Shown piece after piece: positions 27,337 to 36,157 of a stretch of DNA of 64,000 nucleotides. The notes beneath the pieces were generated by a model that was not told where the DNA came from, searched no databases, and saw nothing but the letters and a program-made list of their open reading frames with translations. Numbering within the stretch: position 1 is the stretch's first letter; every line of letters starts with the position of its first letter. The position numbers and the translations under genes were made by a program. The stretch comes from Streptomyces deccanensis (GTDB lineage Bacteria; Actinomycetota; Actinomycetes; Streptomycetales; Streptomycetaceae): NCBI RefSeq assembly GCF_022385335.1, contig NZ_CP092431.1, positions 372,001-436,000 of the forward strand. The letters run 5' to 3'.

Positions 27337-28356
27337 TCAGCCCGACTCCCGTAGCTCGATGCTGAGCGGATCCTCGATCCGTCCGATGTGCGGCTCCTTC
27401 CGGTCGATCGCGTCGACCACGCGGCGGGCCAGGCCCCGCGCGAGCGTGTCCGTGTCGCGGACGACCGTGGTCAGGGACGGTCGCAGGAGGGCGGAGCTGG
27501 GGATGTCGTCGACGCCGATCACCGCGAGGTCCCGTGGGACGTTCAGCCCGAGCGCCTGCGCGCCCAGCAGCACGGCCATGGCGATGTCGTCGTTGAAGGC
27601 GCAGATGCCCGTCACCGGCGGGTCGGCGGCCAGCCAGGCCTTCACCGCCTCCGTGGCACCGTCCAGCTCCAGCGGGACACTGCGGACGACGGGTTCGGGG
27701 AGGCCGCGCTCCTCGCAGACCTGCCGGACGCCGTCCAGCCGGGGTTGGGCGAGGACGTCGAGCCGTGGCAGGTCCGGGTAGGCGTAGCCGAGGCGACGGT
27801 GTGAGGCGGCGAGATGGCGGGCCTGGAGCGCGCCGATCGGCTCCTCGGAGACAAGTGGGGTCCCCAGCGGGGGGTCGGCTTCCTCCGTGGGCGAGCCGTG
27901 CATCGCCATGACGACCTCGATGCCGACCGCGCGCATGGCCTCCGCCTCGCTCTGGGGGAACTCGTTCAGGGCGAGGACCGCGGCGGGCGTCAGGGCCTTC
28001 CAGACGTCCCGCAGGGGGCGGGCGGGCCCCGCCGAGGAGTGCACGAGGAAGGTGAGTTCGTGTTCGGCGAAGGCGTTGGTCAGCTGCTGGATGAGGCGTC
28101 CGAGCACATGGTGGATCGGCCAGTCCGGCAGCACCCCGAGCACGATGTCGGACCGTCCCGTGCGCAGCGCGCGGGCCGCCGCCGAGGGCGCGTACCCGAG
28201 GCGGGCCGCAGCCTCCCACACCCGCTTGCGGGTCGCCTCGGCGATCTTCTGGTGAGGGGAGTCGTTGAGGACGTAGCTGACCGTCGCCCGCGAAACTCCC
28301 GCCTCCTTCGCGACGTCGCCGCTCGTCACCCGTCTGCCTCTGGACGTCCCGGCCAT
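27337..28356 (-). CDS. LacI-family regulator, paralogue A
   Basis: A 339-residue repressor with helix-turn-helix at residues 10-31 (VTSGDVAKEAGVSRATVSYV) and a GalR-type sensor domain ending near IELRESG. It is closely related along its whole length to the regulator at 34774-35775: shared blocks include LGYAPSAAARALR, LPDWP, IGALQARHLA and VTGICAFNDD. Start 28356 is set by GGAGGGGG. It is divergent from the MFS gene at 28574; the region between holds CGTTTAAGT repeats that are the likely operator. Confidence 0.92.
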   Translation of the reverse strand: MAGTSRGRRVTSGDVAKEAGVSRATVSYVLNDSPHQKIAEATRKRVWEAAARLGYAPSAAARALRTGRSDIVLGVLPDWPIHHVLGRLIQQLTNAFAEHELTFLVHSSAGPARPLRDVWKALTPAAVLALNEFPQSEAEAMRAVGIEVVMAMHGSPTEEADPPLGTPLVSEEPIGALQARHLAASHRRLGYAYPDLPRLDVLAQPRLDGVRQVCEERGLPEPVVRSVPLELDGATEAVKAWLAADPPVTGICAFNDDIAMAVLLGAQALGLNVPRDLAVIGVDDIPSSALLRPSLTTVVRDTDTLARGLARRVVDAIDRKEPHIGRIEDPLSIELRESG

Positions 28357-28436
28357 GCGTTCCCCCTCCGACACCCTCTGACATACCTCTTGCCAAACCC
28401 CGCGATCGCGGGCTAGCTTACCCGCTCAGTCAACCT

Positions 28437-28473
28437 ACACGTTTAAGTGGCGCGTTTAAGTAACACTGTGTAG
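28437..28473. promoter_or_regulatory. Candidate operator: CGTTTAAGT direct repeats
   Basis: CGTTTAAGT occurs at 28440-28448 and again at 28453-28461, enclosed by CTACAC (28435-28440) and GTGTAG (28468-28473). The element ACACGTTTAAG (28438-28448) differs by one base from ACACGTTAAAG in the operator beside the paralogous regulator at 35840-35866. Confidence 0.6.
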
Positions 28474-28573
28474 CCATTTTCCGTTGCCGTACTCGGCACT
28501 CCCCACACTCGCAGTCCCCCCACCGGCACAGTCCCTCACCGGCGCAGTCCCCGGTACTCAGTGAAGAGGACCC

Positions 28574-29908
28574 ATGTCTGGCCCGACACTCCGCACGAGC
28601 AATCCCTGGAAGACGGCGACGCTCGCCGGCATGGCCTCCTATCTGGACTCCGCCGCATTGGTGACGTCGGGCATCGCCATCGGCGGCTACTACGCCGCAC
28701 CGCTGCAACTCGCGCCCGGGGCCATCGGATCGCTGCTGGGACTGCAGACCATGGCGTTCGCCGCCGGTGCGCTGTTCGGCGGGCGGCTCGGCGACCGGTT
28801 CGGCCGCCGGACGGTCTTCACCTGCTCGCTCGTCCTGTACGCGGTCGGTGTCCTGCTGCTGTTGGCGGCGGCGAGCCCCGCGCTGCTGTTCGCGGGTGTG
28901 ATCGCCACCGGTCTCGCCATCGGCGCGGACCTGCCCGTGTCGCTCGCGCTCGTCAACGAGGAGGCGCCGGAGGGCAGGAAGGGCACCATGGTGGTGTTCT
29001 CCGGCATGCTCTGGCTCGCCGGCATCGTGGCCGTCCTGCTGCTCAGCTCCTTCATGGGAGCGCAGGGCATGCTCGGGGGCCGAATCCTCTTCGCCCATCT
29101 GCTGGTCGTGGCCGTCGTCGTCCTGCTCCTGCGGCTCACCCTCAGCGAGTCGGCCGAGTGGGCCGCCGCGCGCCGGGCCGCCGACACCCGGCCCGACTCC
29201 CCTTCCGCGGACGTCGAGTTCGGCCGCGTCCGGGATCTCTTCCGGGCCCCGACCGGTTACGCCCTGCTCGCGACGGGCCTCTACTACGCCACCTGGAACC
29301 TCGGCGCGAACACGCTCGGTCAGTTCGGCACCTTCCTGTGGACCGCGCTGGCCGGAGGGGAGGTCGCGCGGTACTCGCAGCTGACGCTCCTCGGACTCCC
29401 GGTGGGCTTCGTCGCGGGACTGGTGTTCATGCGCGTGGTCGACCGGCCCGCCCGGCATGCCTGGTTCGCCGCCGGGACCGCACTGATCGTCATCGCCTGG
29501 GCCCTGCCCGCGCTGTTCGGACCCGGCGAATTCACCCTGGTCGCCGTCATGCTCGTCTCCGGCCTGGGCAACGCCTTCGCCGGCGAGTCCATCTACAAGG
29601 TCTGGTCCCAGGAACTCTTCCCCACCCTGCTGCGGGCCACCGCGACCGGTGTGACCATGGCCTTCACCCGCGCTCTCGCCGGACTGGCCGCCCTGGGCAC
29701 ACCCGCTCTCGCGCTGGGCCACACCGGGCTGTTCTTCGGCCTGCTCCTCGGCACCGCCGTGCTCTCCGCGGCCATCGGTCTGGTCTGGGTGCCACGCCTG
29801 GCCCGGGCCGCCCGGTCCGAGGGGCCCGCCGACGCCGCTCCGTCCGAGGAACCCGCTGCCCCGAGCGGCGCTCCCACTCCCGACACGACCGAAAAGGCCG
29901 CGCCTTGA
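28574..29908 (+). CDS. MFS transporter, sugar-porter-like
   Basis: A 444-residue transporter with twelve predicted helices. The loop 2-3 motif is GGRLGDRFGRRTV and the loop after helix 4 contains ADLPVSLALVNEEAPEGRKG, similar to metabolite:H+ and sugar porters; a second-half motif is ESIYKVWSQELFPTLLRATATG. Start 28574 follows GAAGAGGA. It begins a three-gene unit (MFS, hydrolase, GH78) with 4-nt overlaps and is divergent from its presumed LacI regulator, so it probably imports a glycoside that the next two enzymes process. Confidence 0.9.
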   Translation: MSGPTLRTSNPWKTATLAGMASYLDSAALVTSGIAIGGYYAAPLQLAPGAIGSLLGLQTMAFAAGALFGGRLGDRFGRRTVFTCSLVLYAVGVLLLLAAASPALLFAGVIATGLAIGADLPVSLALVNEEAPEGRKGTMVVFSGMLWLAGIVAVLLLSSFMGAQGMLGGRILFAHLLVVAVVVLLLRLTLSESAEWAAARRAADTRPDSPSADVEFGRVRDLFRAPTGYALLATGLYYATWNLGANTLGQFGTFLWTALAGGEVARYSQLTLLGLPVGFVAGLVFMRVVDRPARHAWFAAGTALIVIAWALPALFGPGEFTLVAVMLVSGLGNAFAGESIYKVWSQELFPTLLRATATGVTMAFTRALAGLAALGTPALALGHTGLFFGLLLGTAVLSAAIGLVWVPRLARAARSEGPADAAPSEEPAAPSGAPTPDTTEKAAP

Positions 29909-30681
29909 TCCGTCACCACGATTTCCGCCACGCAGGCCTGACACTGCGCTCCACGCTGCACATCCCCGCAGGCCCGCCGGAGGCCCGCCACCCCACTGTG
30001 GTGTTCGTCCACGGCTTCACCTCCAACCGGATCGAACTGCCGAACTTCGTCGCCATGTCACGGCTGTTGGCGGCCGAGGGCATCGCGTCGGTGCGGTTCG
30101 ACCTCTCCGGCCACGGGGAGAGCGACGGCGACTTCTTCGACGTGACCATCACGGGCGAGATCGCCGAGACGCGCGCGGTTCTGAGCACCGTGCGCACCCT
30201 CGACTTCGTGGACCCGGAGCGCATCGGCCTGGTCGGCATGAGCATGGGCGGCGTGGTCGCCGGGATCACGGCCGGCGAGGAGCCCGGGATCGCCGCCCTG
30301 TGCCTGTGGTCCCCGGCCGCGGTCGCCCCGTTCGAGATCGGCAGCGGATACCTCAAGGGCCGGGCACTCGCCCCGGAGCTCGCGGAGAAGGGCTACGTCG
30401 ACGCCGGCGGCCACAGGATGAGCGCCGCGCTCGTCGCGGACATCGCCGGCCTCGATGTCTACGGACGGTCGAGCACGTACACCGGGCCGGTCCACATCCT
30501 GCACGGCGACAAGGACGACATCGCGCCCGTGGAGTACGCACGCCGCTACCTGGACCACTACGGCCAGAACGCCGAACTGGAGATCGTCGAAGGCGCGGAA
30601 CACGACTGGGGAAGCGTCCCCCACCGCACCGCGCTGCACGGCTCCACGCTCAGCTTCTTCCAAAGGCACCTCCAGCCATGA
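29905..30681 (+). CDS. Alpha/beta hydrolase, esterase/acylhydrolase type
   Basis: A 258-residue cytoplasmic hydrolase. HGF (36-38) provides the oxyanion region, Ser113 in GMSMGG is the nucleophile, an Asp in HGDKDD (about 204) and His233 in EGAEHDWG complete the triad. The start is TTG at 29905, overlapping the TGA of the MFS gene (TTGA), with AAAGG upstream; no better start fits. Family members include cinnamoyl/feruloyl-type esterases, which would suit a plant glycoside pathway, but specificity is not proven. Confidence 0.88.
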   Translation: MIRHHDFRHAGLTLRSTLHIPAGPPEARHPTVVFVHGFTSNRIELPNFVAMSRLLAAEGIASVRFDLSGHGESDGDFFDVTITGEIAETRAVLSTVRTLDFVDPERIGLVGMSMGGVVAGITAGEEPGIAALCLWSPAAVAPFEIGSGYLKGRALAPELAEKGYVDAGGHRMSAALVADIAGLDVYGRSSTYTGPVHILHGDKDDIAPVEYARRYLDHYGQNAELEIVEGAEHDWGSVPHRTALHGSTLSFFQRHLQP

Positions 30682-33350
30682 CCACGCCCGGTCCCACAGC
30701 ACCGCCCCCGACGGACACCACGACCTCGGTGACCGGCCTGCGCACGGCGGACGACTCAGGTCTCGTCGCCACCGCGTACCCCATGCCGCGTCTGTCCTGG
30801 TCGCTCACCGGCGAACGGCCGGGCATCCTCCAGCACGCCTACGAGATCGAGGTGTCGGCCGACCCGTCCTTCGACGACCCCGTCTCCAGCGGGGAGATCG
30901 AGGCCGACACGGTGACCGACCACCCGTGGCCGGCCCAGCCGCTGGCCAGTCGCGAGGTCCGGTACTGGCGCGTCCGCGTCCGCACCGACCTCGGGTGGAC
31001 GCGGTGGAGCGACGCCGCCCGGCTGGAGGGCGCGCTGCTCGACGACGTGGACTGGGCGGCCCGCCCCGTCCACCTGTCCGAAGACCGGGGCCGCACCTCC
31101 CCCGGCCCCGTGCCGTTGCTCCGCCGGGAGTTCCACCTCCCGGCGGAGCCGGTCTCCGCACGGCTGTACGTCACCTCGCTCGGCGTGCACCGCACCGCCG
31201 TCAACGGCCGTACCGTCTCCGAGGACCTGCTGGAACCGGGCTGGACCAGCTACCCCGACCGGCTGCTCTACGCCACCTACGACGTCAGCCCCCTGCTCCG
31301 CCCCGGCGCGAACGCGCTGTCGGCCGCGGTCGGCGACGGCTGGGTCCGCGGCCACCTCACCTGGCACAAGAACCGTGACGTCTACGGCGACACCACGGCA
31401 CTGCTCGCCCAGCTCGAAGTGGACCTGGCGGACGGCACCAGGGTCACGATCACCACCGATCGCCACTGGAAGGGCGGTTACGGCGACCTGCTCGCGGCGG
31501 ACCTGTACGACGGCTGCGAACGCGACCTGCGCCACGAACCCGACGGCTGGCGCCTGCCGGGCTTCGTCGACACCGGCTGGGAACCGGTCGCCGTCCTGCC
31601 CCTGCCGAAAGGGCTGGCCCAACGGGCCCATCCGCCCGTCCGTGTCGTCCAGGTCCTGCGGCCCGAGCGGCGGACCCTGCCCGACGGCACGATCGCCGTC
31701 GACGCGGGCGAGAACCTGACCGGCTGGCTGCGGCTGCGCGTCGACGGCCCCCGCGGCGGCACCGTCACCGTCCGGCACGCCGAGGTCCTCGACGCCGACG
31801 GCCGCCTGCTGACGAGCATCCTGCGCGGCGCCCGCGCCACCGACCAGTACACGCTGGCCGGTGGCAGCGCCGAACTGGTCCCGGAGTTCACCTTCCACGG
31901 CTTCCGGTACGCCGAGATCGTCGCCTCCCCGGGGGTGACGGTCGAGGCGGTCGAGGCCGAGGTCGTCGCCAGCGACCTGCGGCGCATCGGCGAGTTCCGC
32001 TGCTCCGACGAACGGGTGAACACCCTGTACGGCAACGTCGTACGCTCCCAGCGCGGCAACTTCCTCGCCGTGCCCACGGACTGCCCGCAGCGGGACGAAC
32101 GGCTCGGCTGGACCGGCGACATCATGGCCTTCGCCCCGACGGCCTGCGCCACGTACGACAGCGCCTCCTTCCTCGACAGCTGGCTCACCGACCTCCGTAT
32201 CGAGCAGCGGCCGGACGGCGCGGTCCCGCTGGTGGTCCCCGACGTCCCACTCGGTGAACTGCCGCCCGCCGCACTGCCGTTCGCGGGAGCCGCCGCCGGC
32301 TGGGGCGACGCCGCCACGATCGTGCCGACCGCGCTCTTCGAGGCGTACGGCCGGTCCGGCATGCTGGAGCGCCACTACCCGGCGATGCGCGCGTGGGTCG
32401 AGTTCACCGTCGCCCACCTCGACGAGGACGGGACCTGGAGCGGCAACGCGCAGCTCGGTGACTGGCTGGACCCGGCCGCGCCCCCGGAGGACCCGGCGCG
32501 CGCCACCACCGACCCCGGGTACGTCGCCACCGCGTTCGTCGCGCACAGCGCCCGGCTGCTCGCCGACGCGGCCCGTGAACTGGGCCGCCCGGAGGACGTC
32601 GAACGGTACGCGGACCTGCACCGACGTACCGCCGAGGCCGCCTGGCGCGAGTGGGGCGACCACGCCCGCACCACCCAGACGGGCTGCGCGCTCGCCCTCT
32701 GCTTCGGCATCGCGCCCGACGGCGAGCGCGCCGACGTGGGCAAGGCCCTGGCCGCCCTGGTGCGCGCGGGCGGTGGCCGGATCGGCACCGGGTTCCTGGG
32801 CACGCCGTTCTTGCTGCCCGCCCTCGACGGCACCGGTCATGTGGCCGAGGCCTACGAGCTGTTGCTCAACTCCGAGTGTCCGGGCTGGCTCTACCAGGTC
32901 GACCGTGGCGCGACGACCATGTGGGAGCGGTGGGACGCGATCCGTCCCGACGGCACCGTCGACGTCGAGAAGGCGGTCACGATGCTGTCGTTCAACCACT
33001 ACGCGTACGGCGCCGTCGCCGCCTGGCTCTACCGGTCCGTGGCGGGGCTGCGGCCCCTCTCCCCCGGCTACCGCACGCTGGAGTTCGCCCCGCGCCCCGG
33101 CGCCACGCTCACCTCCGCCGAGGCCTCGATCGCCACCCCGTACGGCATCGCGTCCGTCGCCTGGTCCCTCAGCGACGACACCCTCACCGTGCGGGCCGTG
33201 CTGCCGCCCGGCACCACCGGACGGTTCAGCGCGCCCGAGGGCTGGCAACCGGCTGAGGCCGTCGGTGAACTCGCCTCAGGCAGCCACCAGTTGTCCCTGC
33301 GTCCGAGCTCGGCCCGTCGAGCCACGCACCCCGGGAGGCCGTCGGCCTAG
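30678..33350 (+). CDS. Alpha-L-rhamnosidase, GH78 (predicted intracellular)
   Basis: An 890-residue GH78 enzyme without a signal peptide. An N-terminal Fn3/beta domain (TSVTGLRTADDSGLVATAYPMPRLSW onward) precedes the catalytic barrel. DCPQRDERLGWTGD begins at residue 468 with Glu474 as predicted general acid; MWERWD (748-753) carries the predicted base Glu750 and is followed by SFNHYAYG. ATG 30678 overlaps the hydrolase stop by 4 nt. Together with the MFS importer and esterase it forms a compact uptake-and-cleavage unit for an acylated or aryl rhamnoside. Confidence 0.93.
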   Translation: MTTPGPTAPPPTDTTTSVTGLRTADDSGLVATAYPMPRLSWSLTGERPGILQHAYEIEVSADPSFDDPVSSGEIEADTVTDHPWPAQPLASREVRYWRVRVRTDLGWTRWSDAARLEGALLDDVDWAARPVHLSEDRGRTSPGPVPLLRREFHLPAEPVSARLYVTSLGVHRTAVNGRTVSEDLLEPGWTSYPDRLLYATYDVSPLLRPGANALSAAVGDGWVRGHLTWHKNRDVYGDTTALLAQLEVDLADGTRVTITTDRHWKGGYGDLLAADLYDGCERDLRHEPDGWRLPGFVDTGWEPVAVLPLPKGLAQRAHPPVRVVQVLRPERRTLPDGTIAVDAGENLTGWLRLRVDGPRGGTVTVRHAEVLDADGRLLTSILRGARATDQYTLAGGSAELVPEFTFHGFRYAEIVASPGVTVEAVEAEVVASDLRRIGEFRCSDERVNTLYGNVVRSQRGNFLAVPTDCPQRDERLGWTGDIMAFAPTACATYDSASFLDSWLTDLRIEQRPDGAVPLVVPDVPLGELPPAALPFAGAAAGWGDAATIVPTALFEAYGRSGMLERHYPAMRAWVEFTVAHLDEDGTWSGNAQLGDWLDPAAPPEDPARATTDPGYVATAFVAHSARLLADAARELGRPEDVERYADLHRRTAEAAWREWGDHARTTQTGCALALCFGIAPDGERADVGKALAALVRAGGGRIGTGFLGTPFLLPALDGTGHVAEAYELLLNSECPGWLYQVDRGATTMWERWDAIRPDGTVDVEKAVTMLSFNHYAYGAVAAWLYRSVAGLRPLSPGYRTLEFAPRPGATLTSAEASIATPYGIASVAWSLSDDTLTVRAVLPPGTTGRFSAPEGWQPAEAVGELASGSHQLSLRPSSARRATHPGRPSA

Positions 33351-33387
33351 CTCCCGCCCGCCCGGTTCCACGACCGGGCCCCCGTAC

Positions 33388-33425
33388 GAGCGGCCCGCTG
33401 CTCCCTGACACGCGGCGGGCCGCTC
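33388..33425. terminator. Bidirectional terminator hairpin
   Basis: Inverted repeat GAGCGGCCCGC (33388-33398) and GCGGGCCGCTC (33415-33425) with a 16-nt loop, between the convergent GH78 gene and esterase gene. Confidence 0.75.
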
Positions 33426-33441
33426 TTACCAGTCTCATGTC

Positions 33442-34362
33442 TCAGCGCAGGGCGTCGGCGAAGAAGTCGAGCGAACGGTCGACCTCGGCGAGCGCCGGGG
33501 TCCGGTTGAGGTGGCCGTGCGGCATGCCCGCGGCCAGGTAGGTCGTGACGCCGACCTCGGACGCGGTCAACTGCCGTGCCAGGAGCTCGGCCGAGGGCCG
33601 CAGGTCGTCGTACTCGGCGATCAGGACGCGGACGGGCGGGAGGCCGTGCAGCGGGGCAGCGCCCGGCAGCGCTTCACGCGGCAGGTCGGTGAGCCGGCCG
33701 ACGTAGTTCTCCACCATGAACTCGATGTCCGCCGTGGTGAACCTCATCGTCGGCGGGAAGTCCGCCATCTCGGCGGCCGTGGCGGCGTCCAGCGCCGGGA
33801 CGGGGAAGTGCGCGAACGGGTAGGCGAGCAGCAGGACATCGGCCGGACGCAGCGACGCGTCGCGGTCCCGCAGCGCGGCGGACAGCGCCAGCGCCGCGCC
33901 CGCGCTCGCCCCGCCGAGGGCCACCAGGTCGGCGTCGGCGGCCTGTTCGGTCCGCAGCCAGCGCCACGCGGTGTGGACGTCGTCCGGCGGGACGGGGTGG
34001 CGGACCCCGCCCGTCGCCAGCCGGTAGTCGACGGAGGCGACCACGGCCCCGGTCCGCGCGGCCAGTTCGGCCGCGACGACATGCGCCTCGGGCATGTCGA
34101 GGTCACCGGCGGCGAACCCGCCGCCGTGCGCCCACAGGACGGCCCTGGAGGCGGGGTGGGCCGGCGTGTACGTCCGTACCGGCACGGGGCCGTGCGGCCC
34201 GGGTATCTCACGATCCTCGACGACGACGGCGGGCTGGGTCCACTCCGCCGGATCCCGCATGAACACGCCGAACCTGGCCCGCGCGTCCGCCTCGGCGAGA
34301 TCGGGGAAGGTGAGGCCGGCGATCAGGTGGAGTCGCTCCGCGAGATAGGGGTCCAGGGGCAT
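33442..34362 (-). CDS. Alpha/beta hydrolase, HSL-type esterase
   Basis: A 306-residue esterase with the classical HGGG oxyanion motif (79-82) and nucleophile Ser153 in GGASAG. The acid is likely in EYDDLRP and the histidine in GMPHGH near the C-terminus. Start 34362 follows AAAGAGG. No signal peptide. It is only distantly similar to the esterase at 25885-26853. It sits between the GH78 unit and the second LacI regulator and may belong to the same pathway. Confidence 0.9.
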   Translation of the reverse strand: MPLDPYLAERLHLIAGLTFPDLAEADARARFGVFMRDPAEWTQPAVVVEDREIPGPHGPVPVRTYTPAHPASRAVLWAHGGGFAAGDLDMPEAHVVAAELAARTGAVVASVDYRLATGGVRHPVPPDDVHTAWRWLRTEQAADADLVALGGASAGAALALSAALRDRDASLRPADVLLLAYPFAHFPVPALDAATAAEMADFPPTMRFTTADIEFMVENYVGRLTDLPREALPGAAPLHGLPPVRVLIAEYDDLRPSAELLARQLTASEVGVTTYLAAGMPHGHLNRTPALAEVDRSLDFFADALR

Positions 34363-34773
34363 GGTGACCTCTTTTCGGTGGTGACGTCAGGGTGGGCATG
34401 GGGCCCGACATGGCTCGCACGCCGGGAACTCTCCGGGAGGGGTGTCGAGACCTGAGGAAGGGTCCGGGGTCGACACGGGGGGGGAGGGCAACAGACGTCG
34501 GACCAGGCCGGTTCAGCCGCCTTGGCGCCTCCCCGCCCTCGCGACTCCCGCCCCTCGCGTCTCTCAACTCTGGCCGCTCCCGACCCCCTCGTGACCGGCT
34601 CCTCGGCGGGCCTTCCCGCTATGGAACTCTCCGCGACCGGCTTCTCCGCGCTCGGTGTCCGCCTGACCGCTCTGGACCGGCCTCCCAGCCTCTGGACCGG
34701 CCTCTCGATGAGCCTCGTACCGATTTCTGCCCAGCCCCATCACGACCGGCGGCCTCCCCGTCACGACCGCCCG
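34363..34773. other. 411-bp spacer without a supported gene
   Basis: Between the esterase start and the LacI stop. Frames stay open on both strands, but the translations are Pro/Arg/Ser-rich, with no ribosome binding site or recognisable motif. No strong hairpin was found. Confidence 0.5.
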
Positions 34774-35775
34774 TCAGGCCGACCCGCGTATCTCCAGCCT
34801 GATCCGCGGCTCCACCTGGAGCCCCGCGGCCGGTGTCCCGTCGAGCGCGGCCCGCACCGAGTCCGCGTACAGCTCGGCGATCCCCGGGAGGTCCTGGACG
34901 ACGGTGGTCAACGGTGGCCAGGACACCGCCGCGGCAGGGGTGTTGTCGACGCCGACCACGGCCATGTCCCGGGGCGCTTCGAGGCCGAGGTACCGCAGAC
35001 CGGACAGCACGCTCACGGCCACGTCGTCGTTGAACGCGCAGATGCCGGTGACCGGCGAATCGGCGTCCAGCCAGGACCGTACGGCCTCGGCGGCGGCCCC
35101 CGGGGTCAGCGGGACGGTCCGGACCTCGGGCGCGGGCAGCCCCAGCTCGGCGCAGACCTTGCGGACACCGTCCAGGCGCGGCCGGGCGAAGACGTCGACC
35201 CGCTCGTCGTCGGGATAGGCGTACCCGAGGCGCTGGTGGGAGGTGGCCAGATGGCGGGCCTGGAGGGCGCCGATGGCGTTCGCACTCGTGATGCCCTCCT
35301 CCTCCCCGAGCCCCGTGTCCTCGTACAGGGCGGCGATCACCTCGGTGCCGGCGGCCCGCATCGCCGCGTGGTCGGCCTCGGAGAACGGCGCGAAGGCCAG
35401 TACGGCGGCCGGGGTGACCGCCTTCCAGATCTCGCCCAGCGAGCGGGCCCCCCGGATGCTGGAGTGGACGACGAACGTGAGATCACGCTTCGCGAACGCG
35501 AGCGTCAGCTCCTGGACGAGGAGGCCGGTGGCGTAGCCGAGCGGCCAGTCGGGCAGCAGGCCGAGCACCACGTCGGAGCGTCCGTAGCGGAGGGCCCGGG
35601 CCGCGGCGGAGGGGGCGTAGCCGAGCTTGCGGGCCGCGTCCAGGACCCGCTGACGGGTGGCGTCGGTGATCTTCTGGTGGGCCGTGTTGTTGAGCACGAA
35701 GCTCACCGTGGCCCGCGAGACACCCGCCTCACGGGCCACGTCCGCACTCGTCACTCTCGCGCCTCGCGGTGCCAT
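34774..35775 (-). CDS. LacI-family regulator, paralogue B
   Basis: A 333-residue repressor with helix-turn-helix VTSADVAREAGVSRATVSFV (residues 8-27), nearly identical to that of the regulator at 27337-28356, and a related sensor domain. The recognition helices differ at only conservative positions, so both proteins probably read similar operators, while the less similar sensor lobes may bind different inducers. It is divergent from the Opp-type ABC operon, with a perfect palindrome between them. Confidence 0.92.
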   Translation of the reverse strand: MAPRGARVTSADVAREAGVSRATVSFVLNNTAHQKITDATRQRVLDAARKLGYAPSAAARALRYGRSDVVLGLLPDWPLGYATGLLVQELTLAFAKRDLTFVVHSSIRGARSLGEIWKAVTPAAVLAFAPFSEADHAAMRAAGTEVIAALYEDTGLGEEEGITSANAIGALQARHLATSHQRLGYAYPDDERVDVFARPRLDGVRKVCAELGLPAPEVRTVPLTPGAAAEAVRSWLDADSPVTGICAFNDDVAVSVLSGLRYLGLEAPRDMAVVGVDNTPAAAVSWPPLTTVVQDLPGIAELYADSVRAALDGTPAAGLQVEPRIRLEIRGSA

Positions 35776-35839
35776 CGACGACCACCTTCCACGAACCTCT
35801 TGCGCGACGCAGGAGACACAGTTAGTTTACGGGCACCCA

Positions 35840-35866
35840 CTTTAACGTGTTAGCGACACGTTAAAG
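35840..35866. promoter_or_regulatory. LacI-type operator, perfect 11-bp inverted repeat
   Basis: CTTTAACGTGT (35840-35850) and ACACGTTAAAG (35856-35866) are exact reverse complements separated by TAGCG. It lies 65 bp upstream of the LacI start and about 290 bp upstream of the binding-protein start, in the divergent promoter region. Confidence 0.8.
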
Positions 35867-36157
35867 CTACTCCAAGTAGCGATGATGCGAGGTTTTCGCG
35901 ATGGGACGCCCTACCGACTCATCCGATCGCCGACATTGAAGCAGACTCCCCGCGGCGCCCACGAGACGGAGTGACCCTCCGACTACGCCGCGGTGGGCTC
36001 GTCCGTCGAATCGGCATCGTCCCCCCATATCCCCGGCGGCTCTCCCGTCGGCTCCTCACCCGAACATCGGCGGATCCGCCCACCAGGCTCCCCGCCTCGA
36101 TGGCTGACCCCTCGCAACCTCCTCAATTCGGCCCGCTTTTCCTTTCGGAGACCCTCG

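Noticed and set aside
30756..33248. Very long open frame antisense to the GH78 gene (830 codons)
   Set aside because: High-GC DNA leaves antisense frames open; the translation is Gly/Val/Arg-rich with no family motif, while the plus strand encodes a full GH78.
34392..34802. Possible 136- or 443-codon genes in the spacer after the esterase
   Set aside because: No ribosome binding site, biased Arg/Pro/Ser composition and overlap with the LacI gene on the other strand.
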